Of a DNA stretch of 50,575 bases, positions 28,772-38,787 are shown piece after piece (positions within the stretch are counted from its first letter, which is position 1; every line of letters starts with the position of its first letter). The notes below the pieces were generated by a model. The model worked only from the letters and a program-made list of their open reading frames with translations. It did not search any database and was not told the DNA's origin. Source of the stretch: Gammaproteobacteria bacterium (GTDB lineage Bacteria; Pseudomonadota; Gammaproteobacteria; Ga0077554; Ga007554); assembly GCA_023266055.1 (NCBI GenBank), contig JAHFRW010000006.1:23081-73655 (forward strand), given 5' to 3'. A program made the translations under genes and the position numbers.

Positions 28772-29656
28772 TTATTTGGGAGTATTTTCCACCTGCGGGA
28801 TGCCTGAAGATGCCTGCTCCTTTTCTTTGGCGGCAAATTTGCCAAGCAATTCAAGTTTTGCTTCACCACGTAACCGTTGTATTTCAGTTTCAATAATTTT
28901 TTCACGTTTCTGGTTCGTAATAAAACGCTTAATAGCCTGGGTAGCTTGCTCTTCGCTGAGCGGCTGATCACGTGAATCCAGCAAGATGGAAAGGGAAATA
29001 TTCGTGGGCGTTTCCACGGCCATGGCTTGACCCTGCTGCATTTGAGCAAGGCGTGACAACATATCAGAAGGTAATTGCTCCGCTGGCTTAACTACAATCG
29101 CCGACTGCATCTTTACCTTTTTTGATTCCAGCCAGTTCGTCAACATTTCGAGTGATACTGATTCCTGCATCTTGGCCTGAATTTCAGCGATAGGTACGGT
29201 CTTGTCGAGTAGAATCTCACGTATCTGATAAATACGTCGCCTGGAAAACAGTTCCGGGTGATTACTGTAATAATCACTGATTTCCTGTTTGCTCGGAGGA
29301 GTGACATTGCGCTCGGCAACCTTCTTCATATACGCCTGCGCGAGCACCTGGCGCTTGGCACGCTCCAGCGCCAGCATTACCTGCGGATCACGATCAAGTT
29401 TTTCGGCCATGGCCTTCTGCGTAATAACCTGCTGGCTAACCAGATTTTCCAGCGTTTTATTGGCAAAGCCCTCGACCACCTGGGCAGCGTTTTGTCCTGT
29501 CAAACTGATCTCGTAATCAAGTTGCGACATGGTTAACTCAGCGCCATTAACTTTGGCGATGACCTGCTTGTCTTTCGGAGAATCAACGTCGCCGCCACAG
29601 CCAACCAGAAAAACAGGCAACAGCACACCCAGCAAAATCGTTTTTTTCTTGAGCAT
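28772..29656 (-). CDS. EpsD-family peptidyl-prolyl isomerase-like lipoprotein
   Basis: Predicted lipoprotein of 294 residues: MLKKKTILLGVLLPVFLVGC has a lipobox (LVGC) with the lipidated Cys at residue 20. The body resembles SurA/PrsA-type chaperones, with an N-terminal SurA_N-like helical part (VIAKVNGAELTMSQLDYEI, NLVSQQVITQKAMAEKL) and YYSNHPELFSRRRIYQIREI leading into a PpiC-like region. I recognise the pattern as the EpsD family, normally found in exopolysaccharide clusters. Here no such cluster is nearby: truA is upstream and rhlE downstream, both on the same strand. It may instead serve outer-membrane or secreted protein folding. Confidence 0.68.
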   Translation of the reverse strand: MLKKKTILLGVLLPVFLVGCGGDVDSPKDKQVIAKVNGAELTMSQLDYEISLTGQNAAQVVEGFANKTLENLVSQQVITQKAMAEKLDRDPQVMLALERAKRQVLAQAYMKKVAERNVTPPSKQEISDYYSNHPELFSRRRIYQIREILLDKTVPIAEIQAKMQESVSLEMLTNWLESKKVKMQSAIVVKPAEQLPSDMLSRLAQMQQGQAMAVETPTNISLSILLDSRDQPLSEEQATQAIKRFITNQKREKIIETEIQRLRGEAKLELLGKFAAKEKEQASSGIPQVENTPK

Positions 29657-29773
29657 TCGTTGTTACCCTTGTGTTTTCATTGTCACTATTTAAAGAAAGA
29701 GTATTATACAATCAAAAAACCTTCCCGAACATATCGCTGACGATCATTTGTCGGTTAAATAGGCTTTTAAAGA

Positions 29774-30553
29774 CTACCAAACCATGGCACTGGGCTCAAG
29801 CAAAGGAAGCGCGAAATGCTCGGGGTAACTGACCTCCATAAAATATAAACCACCCGGGGGTGCGGTAACACCACCCACGGTACGATCCCGCATTTCAAGT
29901 ATTTGCTGTGCCCACTGTGGATCACGCTCACCCGCACCAATAGCCATTAATACGCCGGCGATATTGCGTACCATGTGATGCAAAAAACCATTGGCTTCAA
30001 TATCAATAAACAGGAGATCATCCTGCCGTGTCACGTCCAGTCGATAGAGGGTGCGTACCGGAGACTTGGCCTGGCACGCAAGCGCACGATAGGAAGTAAA
30101 GTCATGCTCGCCTATCAAATAAGCCGCAGCTGCTGTCATGCTTTTTTCATTCAGAACACGATAATCCCAGGACACACGTGCTGCGAGAAAGGTGGGCCGC
30201 ACGGGCCGATTTAAAATGACATAGCGGTAACGACGCCGTACCGCAGAGAAACGCGCATGAAAATCGTCACTCGTGGTCTGCGCCCACAATAGGCTTATTT
30301 CCCTGGGCAGGTTGGCATTGGCACCAAAGACCCATGAACGCACCGTACGTACCGCATCCGAGTCAAAATGTATCACCTGCCCTCTGGCATGCACACCTGC
30401 ATCGGTACGCCCGGCACAGGCCACACGCACCGGATGATCCGCCACTCTGGACAACGCCGCTTCGACACACCCCTGTACGGTACGCACACCGTCCTGAAGC
30501 TGCCAACCTGAAAAAGCTGACCCATCATATTCAACGCCTAATGCCATACGCAT
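29774..30553 (-). CDS. truA: tRNA pseudouridine(38-40) synthase
   Basis: Converts uridines 38-40 in tRNA anticodon arms to pseudouridine. The family start MRMALGVEYDGSAFSGWQ is intact. The catalytic Asp is in ACAGRTDAGVHARGQVIHFD near residue 52, and FTSYRALACQAKSPVRTL and NGFLHHMVRNIAGVLM follow. The 259 residues are usual. The ATG at 30553 begins 11 bases after the RND pump gene on the same strand, so it may be read from the efflux operon. Confidence 0.97.
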   Translation of the reverse strand: MRMALGVEYDGSAFSGWQLQDGVRTVQGCVEAALSRVADHPVRVACAGRTDAGVHARGQVIHFDSDAVRTVRSWVFGANANLPREISLLWAQTTSDDFHARFSAVRRRYRYVILNRPVRPTFLAARVSWDYRVLNEKSMTAAAAYLIGEHDFTSYRALACQAKSPVRTLYRLDVTRQDDLLFIDIEANGFLHHMVRNIAGVLMAIGAGERDPQWAQQILEMRDRTVGGVTAPPGGLYFMEVSYPEHFALPLLEPSAMVW

Positions 30554-30564
30554 TCAGAGATCCA

Positions 30565-33500
30565 TCAAACTGCCGGAGGTACGGCGTCCACCCGTTTTTC
30601 CTGCCAGCGTACCAGTGCATTCTCAACTAGTGAATAGACGGCGGGAACCACCAGCAAGGTCAGCAAGGTCGAACTGATCATGCCACCAATCACGGCAACG
30701 GCCAGCGGGCCATTGGTATCCGATCCCGCCCCCACACCTAATGCCGCAGGTAACAAGGCCAGAATAATCGTCAAGGATGTCATCAATACCGGACGCATGC
30801 GTACAGGGCATGCCTCCCGAAGCGCGACATCCACGCCACGATATGCATACACATCAACACTGCGTAACTGGTTGGTCAGATCAATCAGCAAAATGGAATT
30901 TTTTGCTACCAGTCCAATCAGCAAAATCAAACCAATCATGGAATAAATATTCAAGGTGTGGCCCAGCAGCCACAATGCCACAATCCCGCCTATAATCGCC
31001 AACGGCTGCGCAATCATGATCATGAAAGGTTGAATAAACGAATTGAATTGACTGGCAAGCACTATATAAACCAGCACCAGTGCCAGTACAAAGGCAAATA
31101 CTGCATATTCGATGGTTTTGCTAAACTGCTCAGCCTGACCTGTGAATTTAAGCGTGTATCCCGCCGGCAAAACCTCTGCAGCGGCCCGCTTGACACTGTC
31201 AACAGCATCCCCCAGGGGTAGGGTCGGCGAACCGGCAAAGTTCGCCGCATATTGCATGTCATAACGACTGATAATGGCGGGACCCAGAATTTTCTCAAAT
31301 TTTGCCACGCTGTCCAGACGCACCATTTGATCATCACGTCCACGTAAATAAATCTTGCTGAAATCCGAAAGTTGCCTGAATTCACCTTCTACTGCCTTGA
31401 GTCGGATATCGTAGCGCTCACCATCACCAGGCTCGTCATTGTAACGGGCGACGTTTAACCCGCCCGACATCACATTCACGGCCTGTGCAATGTCTCCACT
31501 GTTCAAGCCCAACTCTGCAATACGTACCTTATCCAGCGTCATGACGATTTGTGGCAAATCGAGCTGCAAGTCCATATCCAGTCGACCCAGACCTGCTTCC
31601 ATACCCAGTCTTTCCTGTAACGCGGCCGAGAGTTCACCCACGGTGGTGAGATTGGGGCCGGTAACCACAAACTGTAACGGTTCGCCACGCATGCCGCCAA
31701 TCGGTGGTATCGCGGTGGCAAAGGCACGCACACCGGGAATTTGCATCAATTCCTTGCGCACCGTCGCAACAATCTCGGATTGTTTGGTAGTACGCTGGCC
31801 ATGGGGTACAAGCCGCACAAATGCCAGACCCTGATTAACCTGCCCGGCCTGCCCCAACCCTACTGCCGTAAAATAAGTAGCGATTTCCTTATGGCTGCCC
31901 AGTACCGCCTCGATTTTTTCCAGACGACTGTTGGTGTATTCAATATTTGAACCTAATGGCGTTTTAATAAAAACCATTAAACGACCTTCATCCTCTTCAG
32001 GTACAAAGCCTTTACCCACATTGATAAAAAACCAGGCACTGGAAATAACGATCAACAGCGTAAGAAATACCACACTCCAGCGGAATCGCAGAGTAAGATC
32101 CAATAACCAGCGATACGCGCCGTCCAGCTTCAGGAATGAAACTTCAAGGGTGCGGTACACCACCCCATTCTGGGGTGCCACTTTAAGATGGCGGGAACAC
32201 AGCATGGGTGTTAATGTCAAAGATACCAGTAACGATACCAATACACCAATCGTAACAACAACAGAAAATGCTTCGAAGAAACGCCCAATAATACCATCCA
32301 TAAATACTACTGGTGCAAAAATTGATACCAGCGTCAATGTCGACGCCAGCACGGCAAATTGCACCTGACCAGAACCCAGAATGGCAGCATTTATTGCATC
32401 TGTATGACCCTGTTCACGGTGCCGGAAAATATTCTCCAGCACCACAATCGCATCATCGACTACCACACCCACCAGCAGTAACATGGCCAGCAATGTCATG
32501 GAATTGAAAGTGTATCCTGCAAAGTAAATCGCTGCCACCGCACCCATTAATGAAACAGGAATAGCCACGGCAATAATCAACGTAGAGCGTATGCTACGCA
32601 GAAACAACCATACCACCAGCGCTGCCAACAGAGTTCCCGATAATAAATGTTCCTTGAGGGTTTTCACCATTTCCATAATAAACAGAGAATCATCCGATGA
32701 AACACTGATCGTCATACCTGCCGGTAATTGTGGAATAATTTCCTTTTCAAGACGTCTTTTTACTTCTGCGATAATTTCCACAGTATTGGTATTGGCGATT
32801 TTGACAATCCCCAAGCCAATGGATATCTCACCATTAAAATGCGCAAGCTGCCGGTAATCCTCCAGGCCATCTTCAACACTGGCAATATCCTGTAAACGTA
32901 CTGGTGCATTTTCGCGTTGCATCACTATCATATGACGCAACTCATCAAGCGTATGGGATTCAAAATCAAATTTGAGCAGACTTTCGGTTTTTTCGCTGAC
33001 CAGAAACCCACCCGGCACCTGCACGTGCTCATCACGAAAAGCCTTAATAATATCCTGCGTGGTCACACGCAAGGCCGCCATACGTTCAGGCTTGAGATTA
33101 ACGCGAATATTACGATCCCGTTTTCCTCCCAACCTTACCTCACCGACACCACTAATGGTTTCCAGACGTTTTTTGACTATATTGCGCGCGTATTGGTTAA
33201 GCTGCTGCAGGGTACGATCACCCCGCAGTGATAACCACATGATGGGTTGCGCATTGGTTTCTACTTTTGACACAATGGGTGGGTCAATACCCGAAGGTAA
33301 TTGGCGTAACACCTGATTGACCTTGGTTTGTACTTCATCAAAGGCAACATTAATATCTTTTTCGAGCTCGAACGTCAGCGAAATCACGGATACGCCTGGC
33401 GATGACGCCGATTGAACATGTTCGATGCCTGACACAGTATTAAGCTTGGATTCGATGACATTGGTAATGCTGGCATCAATGATGTCAGGATTCGCACCCC

Positions 33501-33654
33501 GTAACACCGTCGTCACTGTCAGCACAGGAAACTCAACCTGTGGCAAGCGATCTATGCCCAACCGCTCATAGCTGATCAGACCAAAGAGCACCAGAATAGC
33601 GGATAGCATGTACGCCAGCACATGCCGTTTAATGGAGAGGGCTGGAAGACTCAT
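30565..33654 (-). CDS. RND efflux pump inner-membrane transporter (HAE1/AcrB type)
   Basis: Proton-driven tripartite efflux transporter of 1029 residues. It has twelve predicted membrane helices in the RND arrangement with two large periplasmic loops. The proton-relay aspartate pair is visible in VGVVVDDAIVVLEN (near residues 400-413). The N-terminal segment SYERLGIDRLPQVEFPVLTV and FEKILGPAIISRYDMQY are typical of the hydrophobe/amphiphile group. The metal-export group lacks this DD pattern, so organic substrates are more likely. Its ATG abuts the stop of the membrane-fusion gene with no gap. No outer-membrane TolC-like gene or regulator is adjacent. Confidence 0.92.
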   Translation of the reverse strand: MSLPALSIKRHVLAYMLSAILVLFGLISYERLGIDRLPQVEFPVLTVTTVLRGANPDIIDASITNVIESKLNTVSGIEHVQSASSPGVSVISLTFELEKDINVAFDEVQTKVNQVLRQLPSGIDPPIVSKVETNAQPIMWLSLRGDRTLQQLNQYARNIVKKRLETISGVGEVRLGGKRDRNIRVNLKPERMAALRVTTQDIIKAFRDEHVQVPGGFLVSEKTESLLKFDFESHTLDELRHMIVMQRENAPVRLQDIASVEDGLEDYRQLAHFNGEISIGLGIVKIANTNTVEIIAEVKRRLEKEIIPQLPAGMTISVSSDDSLFIMEMVKTLKEHLLSGTLLAALVVWLFLRSIRSTLIIAVAIPVSLMGAVAAIYFAGYTFNSMTLLAMLLLVGVVVDDAIVVLENIFRHREQGHTDAINAAILGSGQVQFAVLASTLTLVSIFAPVVFMDGIIGRFFEAFSVVVTIGVLVSLLVSLTLTPMLCSRHLKVAPQNGVVYRTLEVSFLKLDGAYRWLLDLTLRFRWSVVFLTLLIVISSAWFFINVGKGFVPEEDEGRLMVFIKTPLGSNIEYTNSRLEKIEAVLGSHKEIATYFTAVGLGQAGQVNQGLAFVRLVPHGQRTTKQSEIVATVRKELMQIPGVRAFATAIPPIGGMRGEPLQFVVTGPNLTTVGELSAALQERLGMEAGLGRLDMDLQLDLPQIVMTLDKVRIAELGLNSGDIAQAVNVMSGGLNVARYNDEPGDGERYDIRLKAVEGEFRQLSDFSKIYLRGRDDQMVRLDSVAKFEKILGPAIISRYDMQYAANFAGSPTLPLGDAVDSVKRAAAEVLPAGYTLKFTGQAEQFSKTIEYAVFAFVLALVLVYIVLASQFNSFIQPFMIMIAQPLAIIGGIVALWLLGHTLNIYSMIGLILLIGLVAKNSILLIDLTNQLRSVDVYAYRGVDVALREACPVRMRPVLMTSLTIILALLPAALGVGAGSDTNGPLAVAVIGGMISSTLLTLLVVPAVYSLVENALVRWQEKRVDAVPPAV

Positions 33655-34764
33655 TTATATGGCGTCTTTTTTGGTAACCGCATCTTTCTTGATATTGACT
33701 TTGGCTTTGTCCGTTAGAAAAGCGGCGCCATCAAATGCTATGACTTCGCCCACTACACCACCGGACAATATTTCAACATTACCATCAGCCTTATGCCCGG
33801 TTTTCACAACGCGTTGCTCAACAATGCCTTCCTTGACAACATAGATTACCTCGCCAGCAGGGCGTAATACCACGCTCTGCTCGGGGACTACAAGAGCATC
33901 AGCGCGTCTTTCCAGCACCAACACACCCTTGACACTGCCACCCGGTTTCCAGCCACCCGGATTGGCAATTTCGACAATGGCTTCCAGTGCATGGCTGTTC
34001 ACGTTAACAGCAGGGCGAATGTCGGTAATCGTCCGTTCAATACTGTTGTCAGGCGCTGTGGCACTGAACAAACGAATGGGCATTCCTCGGTGTAAACGGG
34101 ATGTCATTTCTTCAGGAAACGGCAAATAAACGCGCAGCTTCTGATTTGCGGTAATATTGAACAGTGGCTTCCCACGTTCCACATAGTCTCCCACTGATAC
34201 CAGGCGCTGCTCTATTTCACCGGCAACTGGCGCCACAATCCGTGTTTTTTGCAGATTATGTTCCGCACCCGCCAGTTGGGAACGTGCACCCGCCAACTGC
34301 TCACGCAAGGTACTCAATTGCGAAGTGGCGTCATCCATCTGTGTCGCGGAGATAAATTTCTCGTCGACCAGTTTTTCATAACGCTGTATCAGACGCTCCT
34401 GATTTACAATTAATGTCTGCAAACGTTGCGCTTCTGCCTGTGCAGTATCACGAGTAATTTTTGCATCCTGCGCATCCATCTCTGCCAGCACCTGACCCTG
34501 GCGGACGCGTTGTCCAAGTTCCGCCATGATCTTCACAACACGCCCTGACATTTCCGCCGCGACCGAAGGTGACGAATCACTTTCTATCCGGCCAATCGAC
34601 TCCTGCACACGCTCGAAGGATTGCTTTTGTACTGTGGTAACCGTAATTAATGTTCCACGATGAGACGAAGGTCCACCGGTTTTTACATCTTCGGCCTTTT
34701 TTTCACAACCCGTCAAAGCCACGATGACACACAGCCCCATGATCCATCCACAGGCGTTTTTCAT
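33655..34764 (-). CDS. RND efflux periplasmic adaptor (membrane fusion) lipoprotein
   Basis: Links the RND pump to an outer-membrane channel. MKNACGWIMGLCVIVALTGC is a lipoprotein signal with the lipobox LTGC. It is followed by the beta-barrel/lipoyl half VAAEMSGRVVKIMAELGQRV, a coiled-coil hairpin (KLVDEKFISATQMDDATSQL) and the second lipoyl half RIVAPVAGEIEQRLVSVGDY. About 369 residues. The ATG at 34764 is chosen since the lipobox fits it and AAGGG lies upstream; a second ATG seven codons upstream is possible. A MITE-like element sits 57 bases upstream, where this operon's promoter would be expected. Confidence 0.9.
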   Translation of the reverse strand: MKNACGWIMGLCVIVALTGCEKKAEDVKTGGPSSHRGTLITVTTVQKQSFERVQESIGRIESDSSPSVAAEMSGRVVKIMAELGQRVRQGQVLAEMDAQDAKITRDTAQAEAQRLQTLIVNQERLIQRYEKLVDEKFISATQMDDATSQLSTLREQLAGARSQLAGAEHNLQKTRIVAPVAGEIEQRLVSVGDYVERGKPLFNITANQKLRVYLPFPEEMTSRLHRGMPIRLFSATAPDNSIERTITDIRPAVNVNSHALEAIVEIANPGGWKPGGSVKGVLVLERRADALVVPEQSVVLRPAGEVIYVVKEGIVEQRVVKTGHKADGNVEILSGGVVGEVIAFDGAAFLTDKAKVNIKKDAVTKKDAI

Positions 34765-34819
34765 TGGCGAACCCTTAACTTTCATTTCGAAAAATATTAC
34801 GAACCCTGTTCAAAGTGTC

Positions 34820-34978
34820 TTAGAGCCTGTTCAATATCTCGATCAAGGGATCCAGAGCAAGGCAAAAGTGACCGAAAAAGCGGAGTGTACATGAAGTACA
34901 TGAGCATTTTGAGGGCACCCCTATATATTAGGGTAACGCCGCGATGCACCCTTCAGCGAGATATTGAACAGGCTCTTA
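34820..34978. mobile_element. MITE-like element with 19-bp terminal inverted repeats and a TTA target duplication
   Basis: GAGCCTGTTCAATATCTCG at 34823-34841 is repeated exactly in inverse orientation at 34957-34975, and imperfect complementarity runs a further ten bases inward (to AAGGG/CCCTT). Directly outside both ends is the triplet TTA (34820-34822 and 34976-34978), a likely 3-bp target-site duplication. The interior is too short to encode a transposase. Within it are TGTAC-N5-GTACA and CCCTA-N5-TAGGG. TNA-type 3-bp duplications are known for some IS5-family groups, so a parent element of that kind is possible. The right-hand TTA is the complement of the bcp stop codon. Confidence 0.8.
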
Positions 34979-35446
34979 CAAGCCCTTGATTGCTTCCAGT
35001 ACTTCGGCAACATGCCCCTCTACCTTTACCTTGCGCCATTCCTGACGCAATACACCTTGCCCATCAATGATAAAAGTGCTGCGCTCGATACCCATGACCT
35101 CCTTACCATACATATTTTTCAGTTTGATCACATCAAACATTTTACATAATGTCTCATCTGCATCAGAAAGCAGATCAAAGGAGAAGTTCTGTTCCGCCTT
35201 GAATTTTTCATGTGAACTGACGCTGTCTCGTGATACGCCAAGAATCACCGTATCATACGTGGCAAACGCCTGATGTTGGTCACGAAACCCTTGCCCCTCC
35301 AGCGTACAGCCCGGTGTATTATCTTTGGGATAAAAATAGATCACCACATTTTTCCCCCGGAGGCTGGCGAGGCGAATATTGTCCCCTCCTGTCGCCGGAA
35401 GCTCAAAATCAGGTACCACCTGGTTCAGCACTACTTTGGCATTCAT
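34976..35446 (-). CDS. bcp: Thioredoxin-dependent thiol peroxidase (Bcp/PrxQ)
   Basis: Cytoplasmic peroxiredoxin that reduces hydrogen peroxide and organic hydroperoxides. The active site YPKDNTPGCTLE carries the peroxidatic Cys near residue 47. The second Cys found five residues later in E. coli Bcp is absent here (GQGFRD), so resolution must use another thiol; one further Cys is in ETLCKMF. The 156 residues are normal. The ATG at 35446 has GGAGA seven bases upstream. The TAA stop coincides with the target duplication of the MITE-like element, leaving the protein end intact. It is divergent from mnmA. Confidence 0.95.
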   Translation of the reverse strand: MNAKVVLNQVVPDFELPATGGDNIRLASLRGKNVVIYFYPKDNTPGCTLEGQGFRDQHQAFATYDTVILGVSRDSVSSHEKFKAEQNFSFDLLSDADETLCKMFDVIKLKNMYGKEVMGIERSTFIIDGQGVLRQEWRKVKVEGHVAEVLEAIKGL

Positions 35447-35536
35447 CGAATATCTCCATATTATTCAAAAATCTATAGGTACAACACCTGCAGTACATCC
35501 ACCGCTCAAACCACTAAAAAATATCAGGTATCATAA

Positions 35537-36721
<1,185 letters not shown>

Positions 36722-36775
36722 TTTTATCCTTGTTACTCTACTATTCATTATCGAATACCCTGCCTACACCACACC

Positions 36776-37399
36776 ATGACACACACCGTTGAAGACAGAG
36801 TTCTCGCCTTGGCAGGCGTTTTTCAGGCCGTCCATCTGGTAAAACAGATTGCACACCAGGGAAATGCGCCCAGCGATGGCCTTGAGATCAGTATCGGTAG
36901 CATTTTCAACACGCAACCCGCCAATACCGCCGCTGTTTATGGGGGTACACGTGGCGTGATGAATGGTATTAAATTGCTACGCACCCACATGGGCGGCACA
37001 GATCAGGTGCGTGACCTCGAAATTACCCGCTATGTTGTTGCCGTACTTTATCTCGAACGCCAACTGACCAAGCAGCCCCAGATGTTGCAACAAATCGCTG
37101 ATGGCATAGAAAAAGCCCGCGCCCAAGCTGAACATTTTTCGCAAACCCATGCCAACACCATTGCCAACCTGGCTGGACTGTATAGCGACACGATCAGTAC
37201 ACTCACACCCCGCATCATTGTCAGTGGTGAACAGGGATATTTATCAAACACTGAAAATGCCAACAAGGTACGCGCATTGCTGCTGGCTGCAATACGTTCG
37301 GCGGTGCTCTGGCGTCAATGCGGGGGGGGGCGGCTACAACTGATTTTTGGTCGCGCCAAAATGATTCGAGAAGCCGAGAGTTTACTAAAAGCGATCTGA
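36776..37399 (+). CDS. hflD: High-frequency-lysogenization protein HflD homologue
   Basis: Small helical, membrane-associated protein conserved in gammaproteobacteria next to mnmA; in E. coli it binds lambda CII, but its native role is unclear. Family segments are VLALAGVFQAVHLVKQIA, YGGTRGVMNGIKLLRTHM, EITRYVVAVLYLERQL and, at the end, AAIRSAVLWRQCGGGRLQLIFG. The 207 residues are usual. A run of nine G at 37322-37330 encodes part of CGGGR and is still in frame. purB, which commonly follows, is absent: lpxA converges from the other side. Confidence 0.93.
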   Translation: MTHTVEDRVLALAGVFQAVHLVKQIAHQGNAPSDGLEISIGSIFNTQPANTAAVYGGTRGVMNGIKLLRTHMGGTDQVRDLEITRYVVAVLYLERQLTKQPQMLQQIADGIEKARAQAEHFSQTHANTIANLAGLYSDTISTLTPRIIVSGEQGYLSNTENANKVRALLLAAIRSAVLWRQCGGGRLQLIFGRAKMIREAESLLKAI

Positions 37400-37463
37400 C
37401 CTGAAAGCAACAGGCCCCAAGCTACAAAAAATTTTACGCGGGCATTTGCTGAGAATAATGTGC

Positions 37464-38234
37464 TTAACGAATAATACCGCGGGTCGTATTCCCCAAAAAT
37501 TCCACCCATTTCCCTACTTCGGAACAGTCCCGCTCTAGTATCCGAAGATTTTCCAGCGCCTGCTCAACCGTATAGTTGGAACGATAAAGAATTTTATAGG
37601 CTCTACGCAGCTGACCAATGGTATTTACGCTGAAACCATGCCGTTTCAACCCTTCGGTATTCAAGCCATGGGGCTTTGCCATATGGCCCGACACCATCAG
37701 ATACGGCGGTACATCTTTTGAGATAGCGCTGGCCATGGCCGTAAATGCATAAGTACCGACCACACAAAATTGATGTACCAGGGTAAATCCACCCAGTATC
37801 ACATAATCATGAATCGTCACATGGCCCGCAAGCGAAGCATTGTTGGCGAAAACCACGTGATTACCGATGATGCAATCATGGGCAATATGAACATACGCCA
37901 TAATCCAGTTATTATTACCTATGCGGGTAACACCACCCCCTTGCATCGTGCCGCGATTAATAGTGCAGCTTTCGCGTATTACATTATCATCACCTATTTC
38001 AAGGTATGTTTTTTCACCCGTAAATTTTTTATCCTGGGGAACAGCCCCAATAGACGAGAACGGGTAAATTTTATTATTGCGGCCAATCCGAGTAGGGCCA
38101 CTGATAACGACATGAGGGGCTATCCATGTATTTTCGCCAATTTCCACGTCGGCTTCAATGACGGAATAAGCACCCACGCTCACACCCGCCGCAAGCCGCG
38201 CACCCGGATCAATAACTGCCGTAGTATGAATCAA
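37464..38234 (-). CDS. lpxA: UDP-N-acetylglucosamine acyltransferase
   Basis: First enzyme of lipid A synthesis; transfers an R-3-hydroxyacyl chain from ACP to UDP-GlcNAc. It is a left-handed beta-helix of hexapeptide repeats beginning [17 protein letters not shown]. The catalytic His is His119 in [12 protein letters not shown], with [15 protein letters not shown] and [12 protein letters not shown] downstream and a C-terminal helical part. The 256 residues are usual. It overlaps fabZ by four bases and is the last gene of the superoperon here. lpxB, its usual follower, is missing. Confidence 0.98.
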   Translation of the reverse strand: MIHTTAVIDPGARLAAGVSVGAYSVIEADVEIGENTWIAPHVVISGPTRIGRNNKIYPFSSIGAVPQDKKFTGEKTYLEIGDDNVIRESCTINRGTMQGGGVTRIGNNNWIMAYVHIAHDCIIGNHVVFANNASLAGHVTIHDYVILGGFTLVHQFCVVGTYAFTAMASAISKDVPPYLMVSGHMAKPHGLNTEGLKRHGFSVNTIGQLRRAYKILYRSNYTVEQALENLRILERDCSEVGKWVEFLGNTTRGIIR

Positions 38235-38680
38235 ATGCTCAGCTTCCTTTCAGCACACATTAATTCCGCGCTTGCGACCACATCACCTTCTACTTTGGCA
38301 GTAACGTTAAACTTCCATACCGTATGAATGATACGTGCTACTTCAACTTCAAGCCTTAATTGGTCACCTGGCATGACGGGTTGCTTGAATCGCGCCTTAT
38401 CAATTCCGACAAAATAATACAGGGATCCATCAGACGGCTTGGTATTGGTCGTGCGAAACGCGAGAATACCCGCGGCCTGCGCCAGCGCTTCCAGTATCAA
38501 CACCCCCGGCATGATCGGATGTTGAGGAAAATGTCCCTGGAAAAAAGGTTCGTTAAAGGTAACGTTTTTCAAACCTACTAATGATTTACCCAGTTCACAG
38601 CTAATGACCCGATCAACCAGCAGGAAGGGATAGCGGTGCGGAAGATATTGAAGTACCCCATGAATATCAAAAGATTCCAA
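38231..38680 (-). CDS. fabZ: 3-hydroxyacyl-[ACP] dehydratase FabZ
   Basis: Dehydrates 3-hydroxyacyl-ACP in fatty acid elongation and so competes with LpxA and LpxD for hydroxyacyl-ACP. It is a hot-dog fold protein with [13 protein letters not shown] at residues 13-25 and [20 protein letters not shown] at 49-68, holding the catalytic His50 and Glu64. It has 149 residues. The start is TTG at 38680, the only start preserving the family N-terminus, with GAGGG about ten bases upstream. It overlaps lpxA by four bases. Confidence 0.97.
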   Translation of the reverse strand: MESFDIHGVLQYLPHRYPFLLVDRVISCELGKSLVGLKNVTFNEPFFQGHFPQHPIMPGVLILEALAQAAGILAFRTTNTKPSDGSLYYFVGIDKARFKQPVMPGDQLRLEVEVARIIHTVWKFNVTAKVEGDVVASAELMCAERKLSI

Positions 38681-38787
38681 GCGAATTATCCCTCTTTAAT
38701 TAGTGTTACCAAGGCAACCCCGTTATCCATATAAACCCCTGAGGGGCAATACCGACTCGTCCAACCCTGTATAAATATGAATTATAT

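Noticed and set aside
38740-38750. CCCCTGAGGGG palindrome between fabZ and lpxD as a terminator
   Set aside because: Only one central base, which cannot form a hairpin loop without losing most of its 5-bp stem, and it lies inside an operon.
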